DNA of 56,984 nt, taken from the NCBI GenBank assembly GCA_028710485.1, contig JAQTTZ010000015.1, positions 1-56,984 of the forward strand, read 5' to 3'. This stretch comes from Bacteriovorax sp. (lineage in GTDB: Bacteria; Bdellovibrionota; Bacteriovoracia; Bacteriovoracales; Bacteriovoracaceae). Shown piece after piece: positions 8,828 through 17,101 of the stretch. Position numbers and translations under genes: made by a program. The notes below the pieces were generated by a model. That model had not been told where the DNA came from. It saw nothing but the letters and a program-made list of their open reading frames with translations, and made no database searches. Numbering within the stretch: the first letter of the stretch is position 1; the number at the start of each line of letters is the position of its first letter.

Positions 8828-9439
8828 TTATCTGTGCAGAGCTGCGTATTTGTCTTCAGCATGTTTCCAATTCACAATATCCCACCAAGCTTGAACAAAT
8901 CCATTTCTTTCATTTTTGTATCTTAGATAGTAAGCATGCTCCCAAACATCCAGTACTAGAAGTGGCTGACCTTTTATCGGACTAGTATCCATTAATGGGT
9001 TATCGTGATTATGACTTTGGATAATTTGTAATTCCTGTTTCTCATCCAAGATAAGCCACACCCAACCAGAAGCGAAAAGATCAACCGCTGATTCACTGAA
9101 TTTTTTTTCAAATCCTTCCATTGTTTTCCATTTTTTTTCGATTCCTGCTCTTAGTGGCCCGATACAATCGCGATAATTTGGAGTCATAGAATTCCAAAAA
9201 AAAGTATGATTATAAAGTCCTCCTCCATTATTTTTAATCACTGGTTCATATTTAGAGATATTTGCAAAAAGTTGCTCTATTGTTTCCACCCCCTCGGTAT
9301 CGGTGTGCCCAATTGCCTCCATAAACTTCTCGTAATATTTTCGGTGATGTTTATTGTAATGAAGATCCATGGTTTGAGCATCAATACATTCGACCAGTGC
9401 ATTTAAGGCATAAGGAAGTTCCGGGAATTGAATTTTCAT
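8828..9439 (-). CDS. Iron/manganese superoxide dismutase
   Basis: The enzyme converts superoxide to oxygen and hydrogen peroxide. With the ATG at 9439 (GAGGAG eight bases upstream) the protein is 203 residues. The four metal ligands are in place: H27 (in LHYNKHH), H78 (in GGGLYNHTFFW), D164 and H168 (in LDVWEHAYYLRYKN). A start six codons further upstream has no better ribosome site and I reject it. The second-sphere position that is glutamine in E. coli Mn-type enzymes (NQD) reads N144-H145-D146 here, so metal preference cannot be read from the usual rule. No signal peptide, so cytoplasmic. Confidence 0.93.
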   Translation of the reverse strand: MKIQFPELPYALNALVECIDAQTMDLHYNKHHRKYYEKFMEAIGHTDTEGVETIEQLFANISKYEPVIKNNGGGLYNHTFFWNSMTPNYRDCIGPLRAGIEKKWKTMEGFEKKFSESAVDLFASGWVWLILDEKQELQIIQSHNHDNPLMDTSPIKGQPLLVLDVWEHAYYLRYKNERNGFVQAWWDIVNWKHAEDKYAALHR

Positions 9440-9641
9440 AAAGACTCCTCTGTTCAAATTTATTGGATGCTGACATTAAAAACTCAATTCGAAAAATAGT
9501 TTTAACCTAACAAACTTATCGAATTGGTACATCATTTTAGATTATCGAAGATATTGATATTTTATATTTTTTTTAGGCAAGGCTTTAGTGCACTTTGATT
9601 AATGAAATTTATTAAAAAATTACCTTCCAGGGGAGTTGTCC

Positions 9642-9818
9642 ATGATAAAAGTAAACAAAATTAAAAATCAGATGAGAACAAGCTCGCAAAAGACTGATGT
9701 AAAAAAAGAAGTTTGTGATTCTAAGATTAAAGAAATGCAAGAACGAGACTTCAAGGCAAGACAGTCAAGAGAAGATGATATTCAAATCGAACAATCTAAA
9801 ATTAGAAAGACTAAATAA
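9642..9818 (+). CDS. Small highly charged protein, unknown
   Basis: A strong AGGGGAG site six bases before the ATG opens a 58-residue frame made almost only of K, R, E, D, Q and S. It should be helical or disordered and is likely cytoplasmic. A TTG two codons earlier is less likely because it touches the ribosome site. No family recognised. It is the first of several small charged proteins in this patch. Confidence 0.5.
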   Translation: MIKVNKIKNQMRTSSQKTDVKKEVCDSKIKEMQERDFKARQSREDDIQIEQSKIRKTK

Positions 9819-9970
9819 GAAAACATCCGATTTCGGACCTTACATATTCTCACATCAGTATTGTTTGTAACTATATTATAATGAAATCCTGACTATCCTC
9901 TACCTATTCAAGCCGCTTGTGTTAGTCTAAATTATACATGTGCAATAACTCCACGAAGGAAGCATTGATT

Positions 9971-10846
9971 ATGAAAAGTGCAAAGAATAAAATCTTTTTC
10001 TCAATTTTTCTTCTTTTTACTTTATCTTTTAATAATTTGGCACTGGCTAAAATTGAAATTGTCCTCGGTAGCACTCCTCTCGATGGAAATCCGAATCTAG
10101 CGCAAAAAGTCCCTGTTAACGAGGCAAGTGAAATTATCATTTCAAGAGACCAATACGTGATCTCTTATAATAAACTTCGCCGTTCTCCAAATTGGACTGC
10201 ATGGAAACTTGAACTAGATCAAATTGGAAATTCTGGTCGCTCTAATAATTTTTTACAAGATATTGATTTAGAAAACTACTTAAACCAGTCTCCTCAGAAT
10301 CTTCATGCGGTCGATCCAACCGAGTACAAGGGAAGCTGTTTTGATCGCGGCCATCAAATTCCATCTGCAGATCGCACTGATTCCAAAGAAAATAATCAGA
10401 CGACTTTTTTCATGAGTAATATGATTCCTCAAACCCCCAACCTCAATCGAGTTAGCTGGGAACACCTTGAGCAATATACGCGTGATTTAGTCCAGAAACA
10501 GGGCAAAAAAGCCTATATCATTGCTGGTCCAATATACGATCAGGATTTTGGACTAATCGGTCCCAACAAAGATATTCCCATTCCCTCAAAAGATTTTAAA
10601 GTAATTATTATTCTTGATGCTAACCAGACTCCAGCTGACATCAATAATGACACCCCGATTATTTCGGTTATCATGCCAAATACGCTACAGGACGGCTCAA
10701 AACCATTGAGCGATATGAATCAACTTTGTAAGCCGCTCTCGCCGGGACCTCTTGATAGAAATGATTGGGTTAAATACAAAACGACCCTGTCGGAAGTGGA
10801 AACATTATCTGGATTTAAAATACTTTCAGTTAAAGCAAAAATATAA
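9971..10846 (+). CDS. Secreted DNA/RNA non-specific endonuclease (NucA/DRGH family)
   Basis: The product should be an exported sugar-non-specific nuclease. A signal peptide spans residues 1-25 from the ATG at 9971, which has AGGA upstream; an earlier frame start would bury it. The active-site block is clear: CFDRGHQIPSADRTD (DRGH at about residues 120-123), then TFFMSNMIPQTPNLNRVSW, where the asparagines complete the magnesium site, and a later IAGPIYD strand. Length (291) fits the family. In a predatory-type genome such enzymes digest host or environmental nucleic acid, which is inference. A strong hairpin terminator follows immediately. Confidence 0.9.
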   Translation: MKSAKNKIFFSIFLLFTLSFNNLALAKIEIVLGSTPLDGNPNLAQKVPVNEASEIIISRDQYVISYNKLRRSPNWTAWKLELDQIGNSGRSNNFLQDIDLENYLNQSPQNLHAVDPTEYKGSCFDRGHQIPSADRTDSKENNQTTFFMSNMIPQTPNLNRVSWEHLEQYTRDLVQKQGKKAYIIAGPIYDQDFGLIGPNKDIPIPSKDFKVIIILDANQTPADINNDTPIISVIMPNTLQDGSKPLSDMNQLCKPLSPGPLDRNDWVKYKTTLSEVETLSGFKILSVKAKI

Positions 10847-10877
10847 AAAAAGGTGATCTGCAAGATCACCTTTTTTA
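10846..10877. terminator. Bidirectional intrinsic terminator
   Basis: AAGGTGATCT-GCA-AGATCACCTT forms a perfect stem flanked by A and T runs. It ends the nuclease gene and the opposing small gene. Confidence 0.88.
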
Positions 10878-10883
10878 AAAAAA

Positions 10884-10997
10884 CTAGCCTTTGCTCTTGG
10901 CCTTTTCTTTTTTCTTGTCTTGCTTTTCTTTGGTAGTCAATTTAGGTTTCCCTTTTTCCTTGCCTTTATCTCTTCCTTTTTCTTGTCCTTTAGCCAT
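10884..10997 (-). CDS. Very small lysine-rich basic protein (37 residues)
   Basis: A near-perfect AAGGGAGG ribosome site stands six bases before the ATG. The 37-residue product begins MAKGQEKGRDKGKEKGK and is over one third lysine, with glycine and acidic residues. It has no hydrophobic core and should be disordered and nucleic-acid or polyanion binding, which is inference. The stop is seven bases from the shared terminator, as expected for a real gene. Confidence 0.6.
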   Translation of the reverse strand: MAKGQEKGRDKGKEKGKPKLTTKEKQDKKKEKAKSKG

Positions 10998-11093
10998 TTG
11001 GGCCTCCCTTAATATTTGTAATAGAACTTATAACTATAATATCACTAAAAATTATATATTTTTCAATAAATCATTAAAAGAATAATATTTTGA

Positions 11094-11237
11094 AGTCCTA
11101 ATCCAAGATCAGCGGCACCGCCAAAAGCGATTTTGAGAGATCTGATTAAGGCCATTGCAATTGGTTTGAAAGCAAGAACAATATCACTATACCGTCACGA
11201 ACTTGGTCCCGAAAAAGCACAATTTAATGATCTATGA
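11094..11237 (+). pseudogene. Possible gene remnant without a start codon
   Basis: Between stops there is a 47-codon open frame with protein-like composition (AAPPKAILRDLIKAIAIG, then LYRHELGPEKAQFNDL at the end) but no ATG or GTG and no ribosome site. It occupies the otherwise empty 335-base stretch 10998-11332. It may be the 3' end of a lost gene or chance. Confidence 0.25.
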
Positions 11238-11332
11238 AATTTATTCGAATTATATATTTATTTTCTTAACTCCGCTGATGGATTCTCTATTTAGCTGAAA
11301 ACTATAATAGTTTTCTTAACAGGGAGTATGAG

Positions 11333-11569
11333 ATGCCAAAATACAACACAGGAAGCGGATCTTCTAGCGATCAACCAAAAAAAGAACAACCTAAAACTGG
11401 TCAGCAGTCGGGTCAGGGGCAATCCCAACCAAACAAAGCTGGCGTTGGACAAACTAAACCAGGCCAATCTGGAGTGAATCAAAAAACTAATACGGGGAAA
11501 GGTAGTTCAAAAATGAGTGGAACAAAATCTGAATCTGCTTATAAAACAAGTAGTGAAGACGAACTTTAA
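11333..11569 (+). CDS. Small disordered Q/G/S/K-rich protein
   Basis: The 78-residue product is low complexity throughout, with repeated QSG, GQSG and KPG-type steps and no hydrophobic segment, so it should be intrinsically disordered. AGGGAG lies eight bases before the ATG and a strong terminator follows 14 bases after the stop, which together support a real, independently transcribed gene. It resembles general stress or desiccation-type hydrophilins in composition only. No family is recognised. Confidence 0.6.
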   Translation: MPKYNTGSGSSSDQPKKEQPKTGQQSGQGQSQPNKAGVGQTKPGQSGVNQKTNTGKGSSKMSGTKSESAYKTSSEDEL

Positions 11570-11582
11570 TAATTCATAAGAG

Positions 11583-11607
11583 AGAGGGCCCGGGCCCTCT
11601 TTTTTTG
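11583..11607 (+). terminator. Intrinsic terminator
   Basis: AGAGGGCCC directly followed by GGGCCCTCT and seven T residues; G/C-rich stem with U tail in the + direction. Confidence 0.88.
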
Positions 11608-11629
11608 TACCAGATTCTTCATTATCTTT

Positions 11630-11875
11630 TTAAGACCTAATTTTTTCATTTTTATAGGAATGATGAATTTTTCTTCTAAGTGTGTGTCTTGCTTTGTTAT
11701 ACTCTTTTCTAGATCGATCTTTAGCATGGCGATATACTTTTCCAATATTAAAAGAAATAAGATCAATATGCTCGCGGAGCTCTTCAAGATCATGCTCGCT
11801 CAATTGACTACGTTTTACTTTTGTTGCTTGCTCTGTCAAACCATCTTCCCATATATTCTGTCCCAAAACTTTCAC
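11630..11875 (-). CDS. Small charged helical protein, unknown
   Basis: The 81-residue frame starts at GTG with an excellent AAGGAGGA site four bases upstream. The product is helical and strongly charged (ELREHIDLISFNIGKVYRHA, then an R/K-rich tail), cytoplasmic, and of no known family. A competing minus-strand frame (11566-11793) overlaps it but has no comparable ribosome site. Confidence 0.5.
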   Translation of the reverse strand: MKVLGQNIWEDGLTEQATKVKRSQLSEHDLEELREHIDLISFNIGKVYRHAKDRSRKEYNKARHTLRRKIHHSYKNEKIRS

Positions 11876-12180
11876 TTATTCCTCCTTTTCAGGCTTGCTA
11901 ATGGCACAAATGTTTCCAAAAAGGCCGGATAAAAAAAAATATAAAATACAAAAAAATTAAACAAAAAAAGTTATGAATTAATCTGGAGCAGGGGGCATAA
12001 ATATGGGGCATAAATGCTCAGACATTTTAATAATTGTCTTTTTAATGCAAACGAAAACTATACAACTTATAAAGAAAAGGTCTTGGTGAGATTAGGGGCG
12101 CTTGGCAAATTCCTTGCAGTATTTAAAGTTAACTCACACGGATAGTGTTTTATAAAAACTTAATGGATTAAGGAGAAACA
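11876..12180. other. Intergenic, no gene seen
   Basis: AT-rich stretch with poly-A tracts. The only structure I see is a tandem GGGGCATAAAT-type duplication near 11991-12015 and the AAGGAG site (12170-12175) of the following small gene. Confidence 0.5.
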
Positions 12181-12312
12181 ATGAACACTTGGACTAAAGC
12201 ATTTATTATTTGCTTAGGATTGTTGGTAATAGCAAGTAGAGCAGATGACACTAAAAATTCTTCATTTTCCCAAGCTAGATTTTCCCTAGCTAGCGAAACT
12301 TACAAGAAGTAA
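12181..12312 (+). CDS. Small exported peptide (43 residues)
   Basis: AAGGAG sits six bases before the ATG. The product begins MNTWTKAFIICLGLLVIASR, a clean signal sequence cut near residue 20, leaving a mature peptide of about 22 residues rich in S, K and N. It lies 25 bases before the Kef-type antiporter gene on the same strand and may share its transcript. Role unknown. Confidence 0.5.
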   Translation: MNTWTKAFIICLGLLVIASRADDTKNSSFSQARFSLASETYKK

Positions 12313-12337
12313 TTATTAATTTGATTACGGGTGGTCT

Positions 12338-14506
12338 ATGCTTCATCTCCCGCCCCTTATACAAGATCTTGCAATCATTCTCATGGCCGCAGGGTTTGTT
12401 ACAATTCTTTTTCGTAAAATAGGTCAACCAGTTGTACTAGGATATATTATCGCAGGTTTTCTCGTCAGTTCTCATGTTTGGTTTTTACCAACAGTCTCAG
12501 ACCTTCCAAATATTCAAGTATGGGCCGAAATTGGAGTCATCTTTTTACTTTTTGCCTTAGGCCTGGAGTTTAGTTTCAAAAAATTAATTCGAGTAGGCGC
12601 AGCTTCATCTATAACTGCGGTTGTTGAAGTTTGTGGAATGGTTATTCTTGGATTTTTAAGTGGTGAATTTTTTGGATGGTCTACTATCGATAGTCTTTTC
12701 CTTGGTGGTATTTTAGCAATCTCTTCTACCACCATAATTATTCGCACTTTGGGGGAAAGTGGCATGAAAGGACGAGGATTTGTCGATTTTGTTTTCGGTA
12801 TTTTAATTATTGAAGACATGGTTGCCGTCTTACTGCTTGTGCTTCTATCAACAGTTGCCGTGACCAATCAATTTAATGGTGAAGAACTTATTTTCTCGAC
12901 ATTAAAACTTTTATTCTTTGTTATACTATGCTTTGTTTCTGGAATATTTATTCTTCCCACTTTACTTAAATATATTCGGAAAATCTTAACCGAAGAAATG
13001 CTCCTCGTTGTTTCTTTGGCGTTGTGTTTTTTGCTGGTGATACTTTCCACTCGTGCAGGCTTCTCCCCTGCTTTGGGGGCATTTATCATGGGCACAATCT
13101 TGGCAGAGACCAGCGAGGTCAAAAAGATAGAGCATTTAATTTTACCTGTTAAGGATTTATTTGCGGCGATCTTTTTTGTCTCGGTAGGTATGTTAATAAA
13201 CCCTAAAATTCTCATAGAGTATGGGTGGCAAATTTTTTTATTGACGTTACTTACAGTATTCGGCAAATTTTTCACCATTTTAATTGGGGCCCTAATTGCG
13301 CGACGAAGTTTGCGCCATTCAATTCAAGCAGGTTTAAGTCTTGCCCAGATTGGTGAGTTTTCATTCATTATTGCGGCACTGGGAATAAATCTAAAAGTAA
13401 CAAGCAATTTTCTTTATCCTATTGCCGTTGGAGTTTCGGTTATAACGACATTTATTACACCGTATTTAATTCGCAATATCGATCCTATATTTGTGTGGAT
13501 TGAAAAATGTTTACCGCTAATCAAGCGTGACACCATAAAGAAAAAAGTTCATCATTCAAATACTATTTTGGAAGAAAAAGAAAAATGGAAAAATAATATA
13601 TTTTCATCTTTGAGTTTCATCATTCTCAACGTGGTTATTATCCTTGCCATATTTTATTCACTTTACTGGACCTATTCGTACTTTAATGAATATATTAGCT
13701 TAGCGATAACTCTATTTATCTCTGCTCCATTTTTTTGGGCATTACTTCTGAGGAAAGCCTTTCCACTCTCTAAGAGTAAGAAAGACCGCATAACATTTGT
13801 TTGCGTAGAATCGATGCGCATAATTATAGTTTGTGCTTTATTTTGCTACTTAGCACTCCAATACTCACTCAGACCACTAATGATAACAATGGCCTTAATT
13901 GTAACCTTTATCCTACTCTTTTTATGTTCTCCTTTTTTAAAAATAATTTATAGCAAATTTGAAAAGCATTTTATTAGAAATTTTTTCGAAAAGGAAAGTT
14001 CAACTCAAGCTCCAACTTTTGGCCCTTGGGATGCTCATATTACTTATTTAGATATTCCTGCTGAATCTGAAGTAGCAGGAAAAACTCTACATGAACTTAA
14101 AATCCGTGAAACATTCGGTGCTTCTATCGCCCTAATTGAAAGAGGCCATCTATTTATAACGGCCCCTGGAAGAGATGAAAAACTTTTCCCAAATGACCGT
14201 GTGGCCGTTATTGGCGATGATGAAATGATCGGCAAACTAACTCATTTTTTAAAATCAACCAAAGTATTCACTCCTAATACCAAAGTTGAAAACTATGCTC
14301 TCCATAAAATTTTAGTAACTGACAAAATGTCCTTTGCTTTTAAGACAATTCGAAAATCAGGTATTCGCGAAAAAACAGACGGGTTAGTTGTCGGAATAGA
14401 GCGCCATGGGGAAAGAATTCTTAATCCTGATTCAATGCTTAAAATTCTGCCAGATGATTTAATATGGATTGTGGGCGATAGCTCAAAAATTGAGACAATG
14501 GATTAA
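12338..14506 (+). CDS. Kef/CPA2-type cation:proton antiporter with two C-terminal RCK_C-like domains
   Basis: Residues about 5-390 form the Na+/H+ exchanger fold with some 12 membrane segments; GYIIAGFLV, FALGLEFSF, the GxxLAxTSE-type block (MGTILAETSE) and SLAQIGEFSFII are characteristic of the Kef branch. Two more membrane segments lie at about 425-525. The C-terminus carries two consecutive TrkA_C (RCK_C) units: about 562-640 (AESEVAGKTLHELKIRETFG) and 645-722. There is no NAD-binding TrkA_N domain between membrane and RCK_C parts. Such carriers export K+ or Na+ against H+. RCK_C domains of Ktr and CpaA carriers bind c-di-AMP in Firmicutes, which matters because the converging operon contains a diadenylate-cyclase-like gene; the link is inference. 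Confidence 0.9.
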   Translation: MLHLPPLIQDLAIILMAAGFVTILFRKIGQPVVLGYIIAGFLVSSHVWFLPTVSDLPNIQVWAEIGVIFLLFALGLEFSFKKLIRVGAASSITAVVEVCGMVILGFLSGEFFGWSTIDSLFLGGILAISSTTIIIRTLGESGMKGRGFVDFVFGILIIEDMVAVLLLVLLSTVAVTNQFNGEELIFSTLKLLFFVILCFVSGIFILPTLLKYIRKILTEEMLLVVSLALCFLLVILSTRAGFSPALGAFIMGTILAETSEVKKIEHLILPVKDLFAAIFFVSVGMLINPKILIEYGWQIFLLTLLTVFGKFFTILIGALIARRSLRHSIQAGLSLAQIGEFSFIIAALGINLKVTSNFLYPIAVGVSVITTFITPYLIRNIDPIFVWIEKCLPLIKRDTIKKKVHHSNTILEEKEKWKNNIFSSLSFIILNVVIILAIFYSLYWTYSYFNEYISLAITLFISAPFFWALLLRKAFPLSKSKKDRITFVCVESMRIIIVCALFCYLALQYSLRPLMITMALIVTFILLFLCSPFLKIIYSKFEKHFIRNFFEKESSTQAPTFGPWDAHITYLDIPAESEVAGKTLHELKIRETFGASIALIERGHLFITAPGRDEKLFPNDRVAVIGDDEMIGKLTHFLKSTKVFTPNTKVENYALHKILVTDKMSFAFKTIRKSGIREKTDGLVVGIERHGERILNPDSMLKILPDDLIWIVGDSSKIETMD

Positions 14507-14514
14507 TAGGAAAG

Positions 14515-14889
14515 TTAGTGATTGCAATAGCGATTCACAATTCCGATGAGATCATCAATTTTAAACGCCTTGCTTAAATAATCCACATGAAAAGGTGTTA
14601 CTTGTTTTCCCAGGTCTTTTTCAGCAGAAAGAATAACAATTGGGATAGAGGCCAATTCAGAATCTTTGTCACTCTTAATTTTTGTTAAAAACTCCAGGCC
14701 ATTCATTGATGGCATCATGAGGTCGCAAAAAATTAATGCTGGTTTTATATCATGGGAAAGTATTTCAAGTGCTGCGCTTCCATCTTTGGCACAAAGAGAT
14801 TTATGCCCTAAAATTTCTAAAACTTTTTTGAGTGCGACTTGTACTTCTGGATCATCATCTATGATTAGAATTTTTTTTGATTTTTTCAT
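14515..14889 (-). CDS. Stand-alone response-regulator receiver (CheY-like)
   Basis: The 124 residues form one receiver domain with all key residues: the acidic cluster DDD (11-13), phospho-acceptor D56 in LIFCDLMMPSMNG, S88 in VILSAEK and K107. No output domain is attached. It is the third gene of an operon: the HPt gene ends two bases before its start. It should accept phosphate from the neighbouring HPt or a distant kinase. Confidence 0.92.
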   Translation of the reverse strand: MKKSKKILIIDDDPEVQVALKKVLEILGHKSLCAKDGSAALEILSHDIKPALIFCDLMMPSMNGLEFLTKIKSDKDSELASIPIVILSAEKDLGKQVTPFHVDYLSKAFKIDDLIGIVNRYCNH

Positions 14890-14891
14890 AA

Positions 14892-15212
14892 CTACTCAGA
14901 CTTAGCTTCATTTAAAAAGGTTTGAAATTCATCAACCACATTTGGAAGCTTTGTAATGTCTCCACTTTTAGCAGTAATTTCCAGACGAAGGCCAATCTCA
15001 CTTAATTGGGAAAAGCCATACAACCCCGCACTCCCTTTGATCTTGTGACCAATCTTTTGAATTTTCTCCAAACGATGTGTGTCTTTAATATCCTGAAGAG
15101 TGTTTTTAATTTCTTTGAGATCTTCAAAGCGTTTATCCAAATAATTTTTTCCTTGTGAGAAAAAATATTTTTCTATTTCATGAATTCTGTTCCCATTGGT
15201 ATCTGCTTTCAT
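14892..15212 (-). CDS. Histidine phosphotransfer (HPt) protein
   Basis: The 106-residue, all-helical product has the HPt site GHKIKGSAGLYGF with phospho-histidine H56. It is a free-standing phosphorelay shuttle. Its ATG overlaps the stop of the upstream DisA_N-type gene (4-base overlap at 15209-15212) and the receiver gene follows after two bases, so translation of all three is coupled. Which kinase feeds it is not visible in this window. Confidence 0.88.
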   Translation of the reverse strand: MKADTNGNRIHEIEKYFFSQGKNYLDKRFEDLKEIKNTLQDIKDTHRLEKIQKIGHKIKGSAGLYGFSQLSEIGLRLEITAKSGDITKLPNVVDEFQTFLNEAKSE

Positions 15213-16435
15213 TTTCCTACCTCAGATTTATCATCAAAACGTTTAAAAGGCCTGCATTCTATAGTAAAACAATTGGCAGAACGTAGAAGTGACTGGCAAA
15301 CTAAACAATTCAGATTAGTGTCTTTATTCCAATCGACGACATTAACTTGCTCCACAATTAATCTTTTTCCACAGTGCTGACAAATAACTTCATACGATGA
15401 ACTTGTGATGTCTTCTTGTTTTTCAGGAAGCATTTTTTTCAAATCATGAGCAGCTTTGTACGATGGATGAATTCTTAGGTTTGCAATATTAACCCCATCG
15501 GAGAAAATTGTAACGGGTCCATCACTCGAAACTGTTATAACTAAAGTATCAGAGAAATCATAAGAAAATCTTTGGGCCGAAGTGTGCCGAGTTCCCTTTA
15601 ATTCAGGTATGAGTCCTCTACTTTTATTTGAATTTTTTAAATGAATACCGGTTCGCGTAAACTTGCCTTCTGGATTTAAAAAAGTTGCTCCATCTATTTG
15701 AGAGAGAAAGTGACAAAAGGTAACAGCGCGAGCTTCATCTAATATCGAAAAATTGAATTCTGAAATATCTTGTCCTGTTGTCTGAATTTCAGAATCTACA
15801 AAAGGTATTTCTTTCAACCACCAAACAATTGTGGCGCCGACTTGAGGTATAGGACTTAACAAGTGAAATGAAAATTCAAGAATACGATTTAAAACTGCGT
15901 GATTTATCTCAGAGGCACAACGTGAAATTTTCCACGCAGCTTCTTTGATAAGAGGTTTTGTAAACCAGTTACGATTTTCTAAAATAATAATACTATTGCC
16001 CTGGAAAAATTTTACAATTCCAGTTGATCCTCTTTGGACGAACAGTCCTCCGGACGGCGGAAAAGCACGAACTAATAAAAGTTCATTTAGTAGAGGCTCT
16101 TTAAAATAAACTAATCCAAAAAATATTTCTTTTTCATACAAAAGAAAACAATCAACTCCATTGGCAAATTTACGTGCCATGCTTATTTGTTCGAAATGCA
16201 CCAGAACGTATTCAACTCCAAATAATTCTGAAGACTCTTCAACAAACATGACTCCCTCTGAAGGAATAATTCCCTCATGCGCCTCGCTTGCTACAATTAA
16301 TGACAACTCGTAAAGAGTTGGATTCGAAGCCAGCCATTTGTGAAGATCAAAACGTATTCCATTAAGTTCTAGTTCTTTTGCTAGAAGTAACTGCATTTCA
16401 TTCTGACGATCAGAACTTGTTGCCAACGTCATCAA
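15209..16435 (-). CDS. DisA_N-domain (diadenylate cyclase-like) protein with N-terminal sensor region and C-terminal zinc ribbon
   Basis: Residues about 180-315 match the diadenylate cyclase (DisA_N) fold: LNRILEFSFHLLSPIPQVGA at the start, the catalytic D248-G249-A250 in QIDGATFL, a GxHL strand, then GTRHTSAQRF with R283-H284-T285 where characterised enzymes have RHR or RHx, and TLVITVSSDGPVTIFSDG. The enzyme would condense two ATP to c-di-AMP. Residues 1-175 are an unrecognised mixed domain, probably sensory. The C-terminus has C352-x2-C355 and C377-x2-C380, a zinc ribbon. It is the first gene of a translationally coupled operon with HPt and receiver genes. The DGA triad argues for activity; the Thr in RHT leaves doubt. 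Confidence 0.75.
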   Translation of the reverse strand: MMTLATSSDRQNEMQLLLAKELELNGIRFDLHKWLASNPTLYELSLIVASEAHEGIIPSEGVMFVEESSELFGVEYVLVHFEQISMARKFANGVDCFLLYEKEIFFGLVYFKEPLLNELLLVRAFPPSGGLFVQRGSTGIVKFFQGNSIIILENRNWFTKPLIKEAAWKISRCASEINHAVLNRILEFSFHLLSPIPQVGATIVWWLKEIPFVDSEIQTTGQDISEFNFSILDEARAVTFCHFLSQIDGATFLNPEGKFTRTGIHLKNSNKSRGLIPELKGTRHTSAQRFSYDFSDTLVITVSSDGPVTIFSDGVNIANLRIHPSYKAAHDLKKMLPEKQEDITSSSYEVICQHCGKRLIVEQVNVVDWNKDTNLNCLVCQSLLRSANCFTIECRPFKRFDDKSEVGK

Positions 16436-16524
16436 GACTCCTATAAAACTTAAGATAATAAATACACGCAGGATAAAATTGTCTCGTATGTATTACTTCT
16501 TTTTTCTAATCAAGAGGTGAAGCA

Positions 16525-16944
16525 ATGGTTGAACTTAAAAAAAGAATTGGTCGCTCCGTTTTCGTAGTAGAAGATGATCTTGAGCTCTCTACTGTGATTG
16601 ACCGTATTCTTATAAGTATCGACCCGACTCTCCATCTCGAATGGGCGACCACTGCCGAAGAAGCGATCGCTACACTGGTAAAAAGATCCAAAGAAAAAAA
16701 CAACAACCCTTATGATCTTATGATCTGTGACATTTTTTTAGAAGGAGCTAGAAATGGTCTAGACCTCTGGAAATTTTGTCACACACATTATCCTTCAATG
16801 AAGGTCGTGGTCATTTCCGGAATAGATCTTGAGAAACTTACCGAACTTCTTGACTCACATGAAGAGGTCCCTCTTTTCTTGAGCAAACCATTTTCAGTTA
16901 GTGATTGTAGTAATCTCTTAGAAAGTTTACTAGTCGTTCCGTAG
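16525..16944 (+). CDS. Stand-alone receiver-domain protein
   Basis: The 139-residue product is one receiver domain: VFVVEDDLEL with the acidic pair, the phospho-acceptor aspartate in LMICDIFLEGARNGLDLW, a serine in VVISGID and K in FLSKPFS. There is no output domain. It is transcribed away from the DisA_N-HPt-receiver operon across an 89-base shared control region, so it may belong to the same relay. AGAGGTG supports the ATG. Confidence 0.88.
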   Translation: MVELKKRIGRSVFVVEDDLELSTVIDRILISIDPTLHLEWATTAEEAIATLVKRSKEKNNNPYDLMICDIFLEGARNGLDLWKFCHTHYPSMKVVVISGIDLEKLTELLDSHEEVPLFLSKPFSVSDCSNLLESLLVVP

Positions 16945-16992
16945 ATTGCATTAATTCTTGAAATAGAAAAAATACATAAATGAAATGTGATG

Positions 16993-17022
16993 CATAACTT
17001 CTACTTATAAAAATAAGTTATG
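16993..17022 (+). terminator. Possible hairpin terminator after the receiver gene
   Basis: CATAACTT and AAGTTATG pair around an inner ACTTAT-AAAA-ATAAGT stem. The stem is A/T-rich and lacks a proper U run, so termination is weak or it is only a folded 3' end. Confidence 0.3.
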
Positions 17023-17052
17023 AATTAAAATCCCGAATCGGCAGATATCGGC

Positions 17053-17080
17053 TTGTCTCCTGACGCCTGGCGTGTATTAT
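17053..17080 (+). promoter_or_regulatory. Promoter with palindrome in the spacer, upstream of the FMN reductase gene
   Basis: A -35-like TTGTCT (17053-17058) and a -10 TATTAT (17075-17080) are 16 bases apart. Within the spacer, ACGCC-T-GGCGT is a perfect dyad, the position expected for a repressor or MerR-type activator site. The reductase ATG is 21 bases past the -10 box. Confidence 0.5.
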
Positions 17081-17101
17081 TTTAATTAACGGAGAATCAA
17101 A

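Noticed and set aside
9827-9838. TCCGATTTCGGA dyad after the 58-residue gene as terminator
   Set aside because: No U tail and a two-base loop only.
11566-11793. 75-residue minus-strand frame
   Set aside because: Overlaps the frame 11630-11875 that has a perfect ribosome site, and runs through a terminator.
12514-13278. Two long antisense frames within the Kef gene
   Set aside because: Low-complexity K/P/S-rich shadows of membrane helices.
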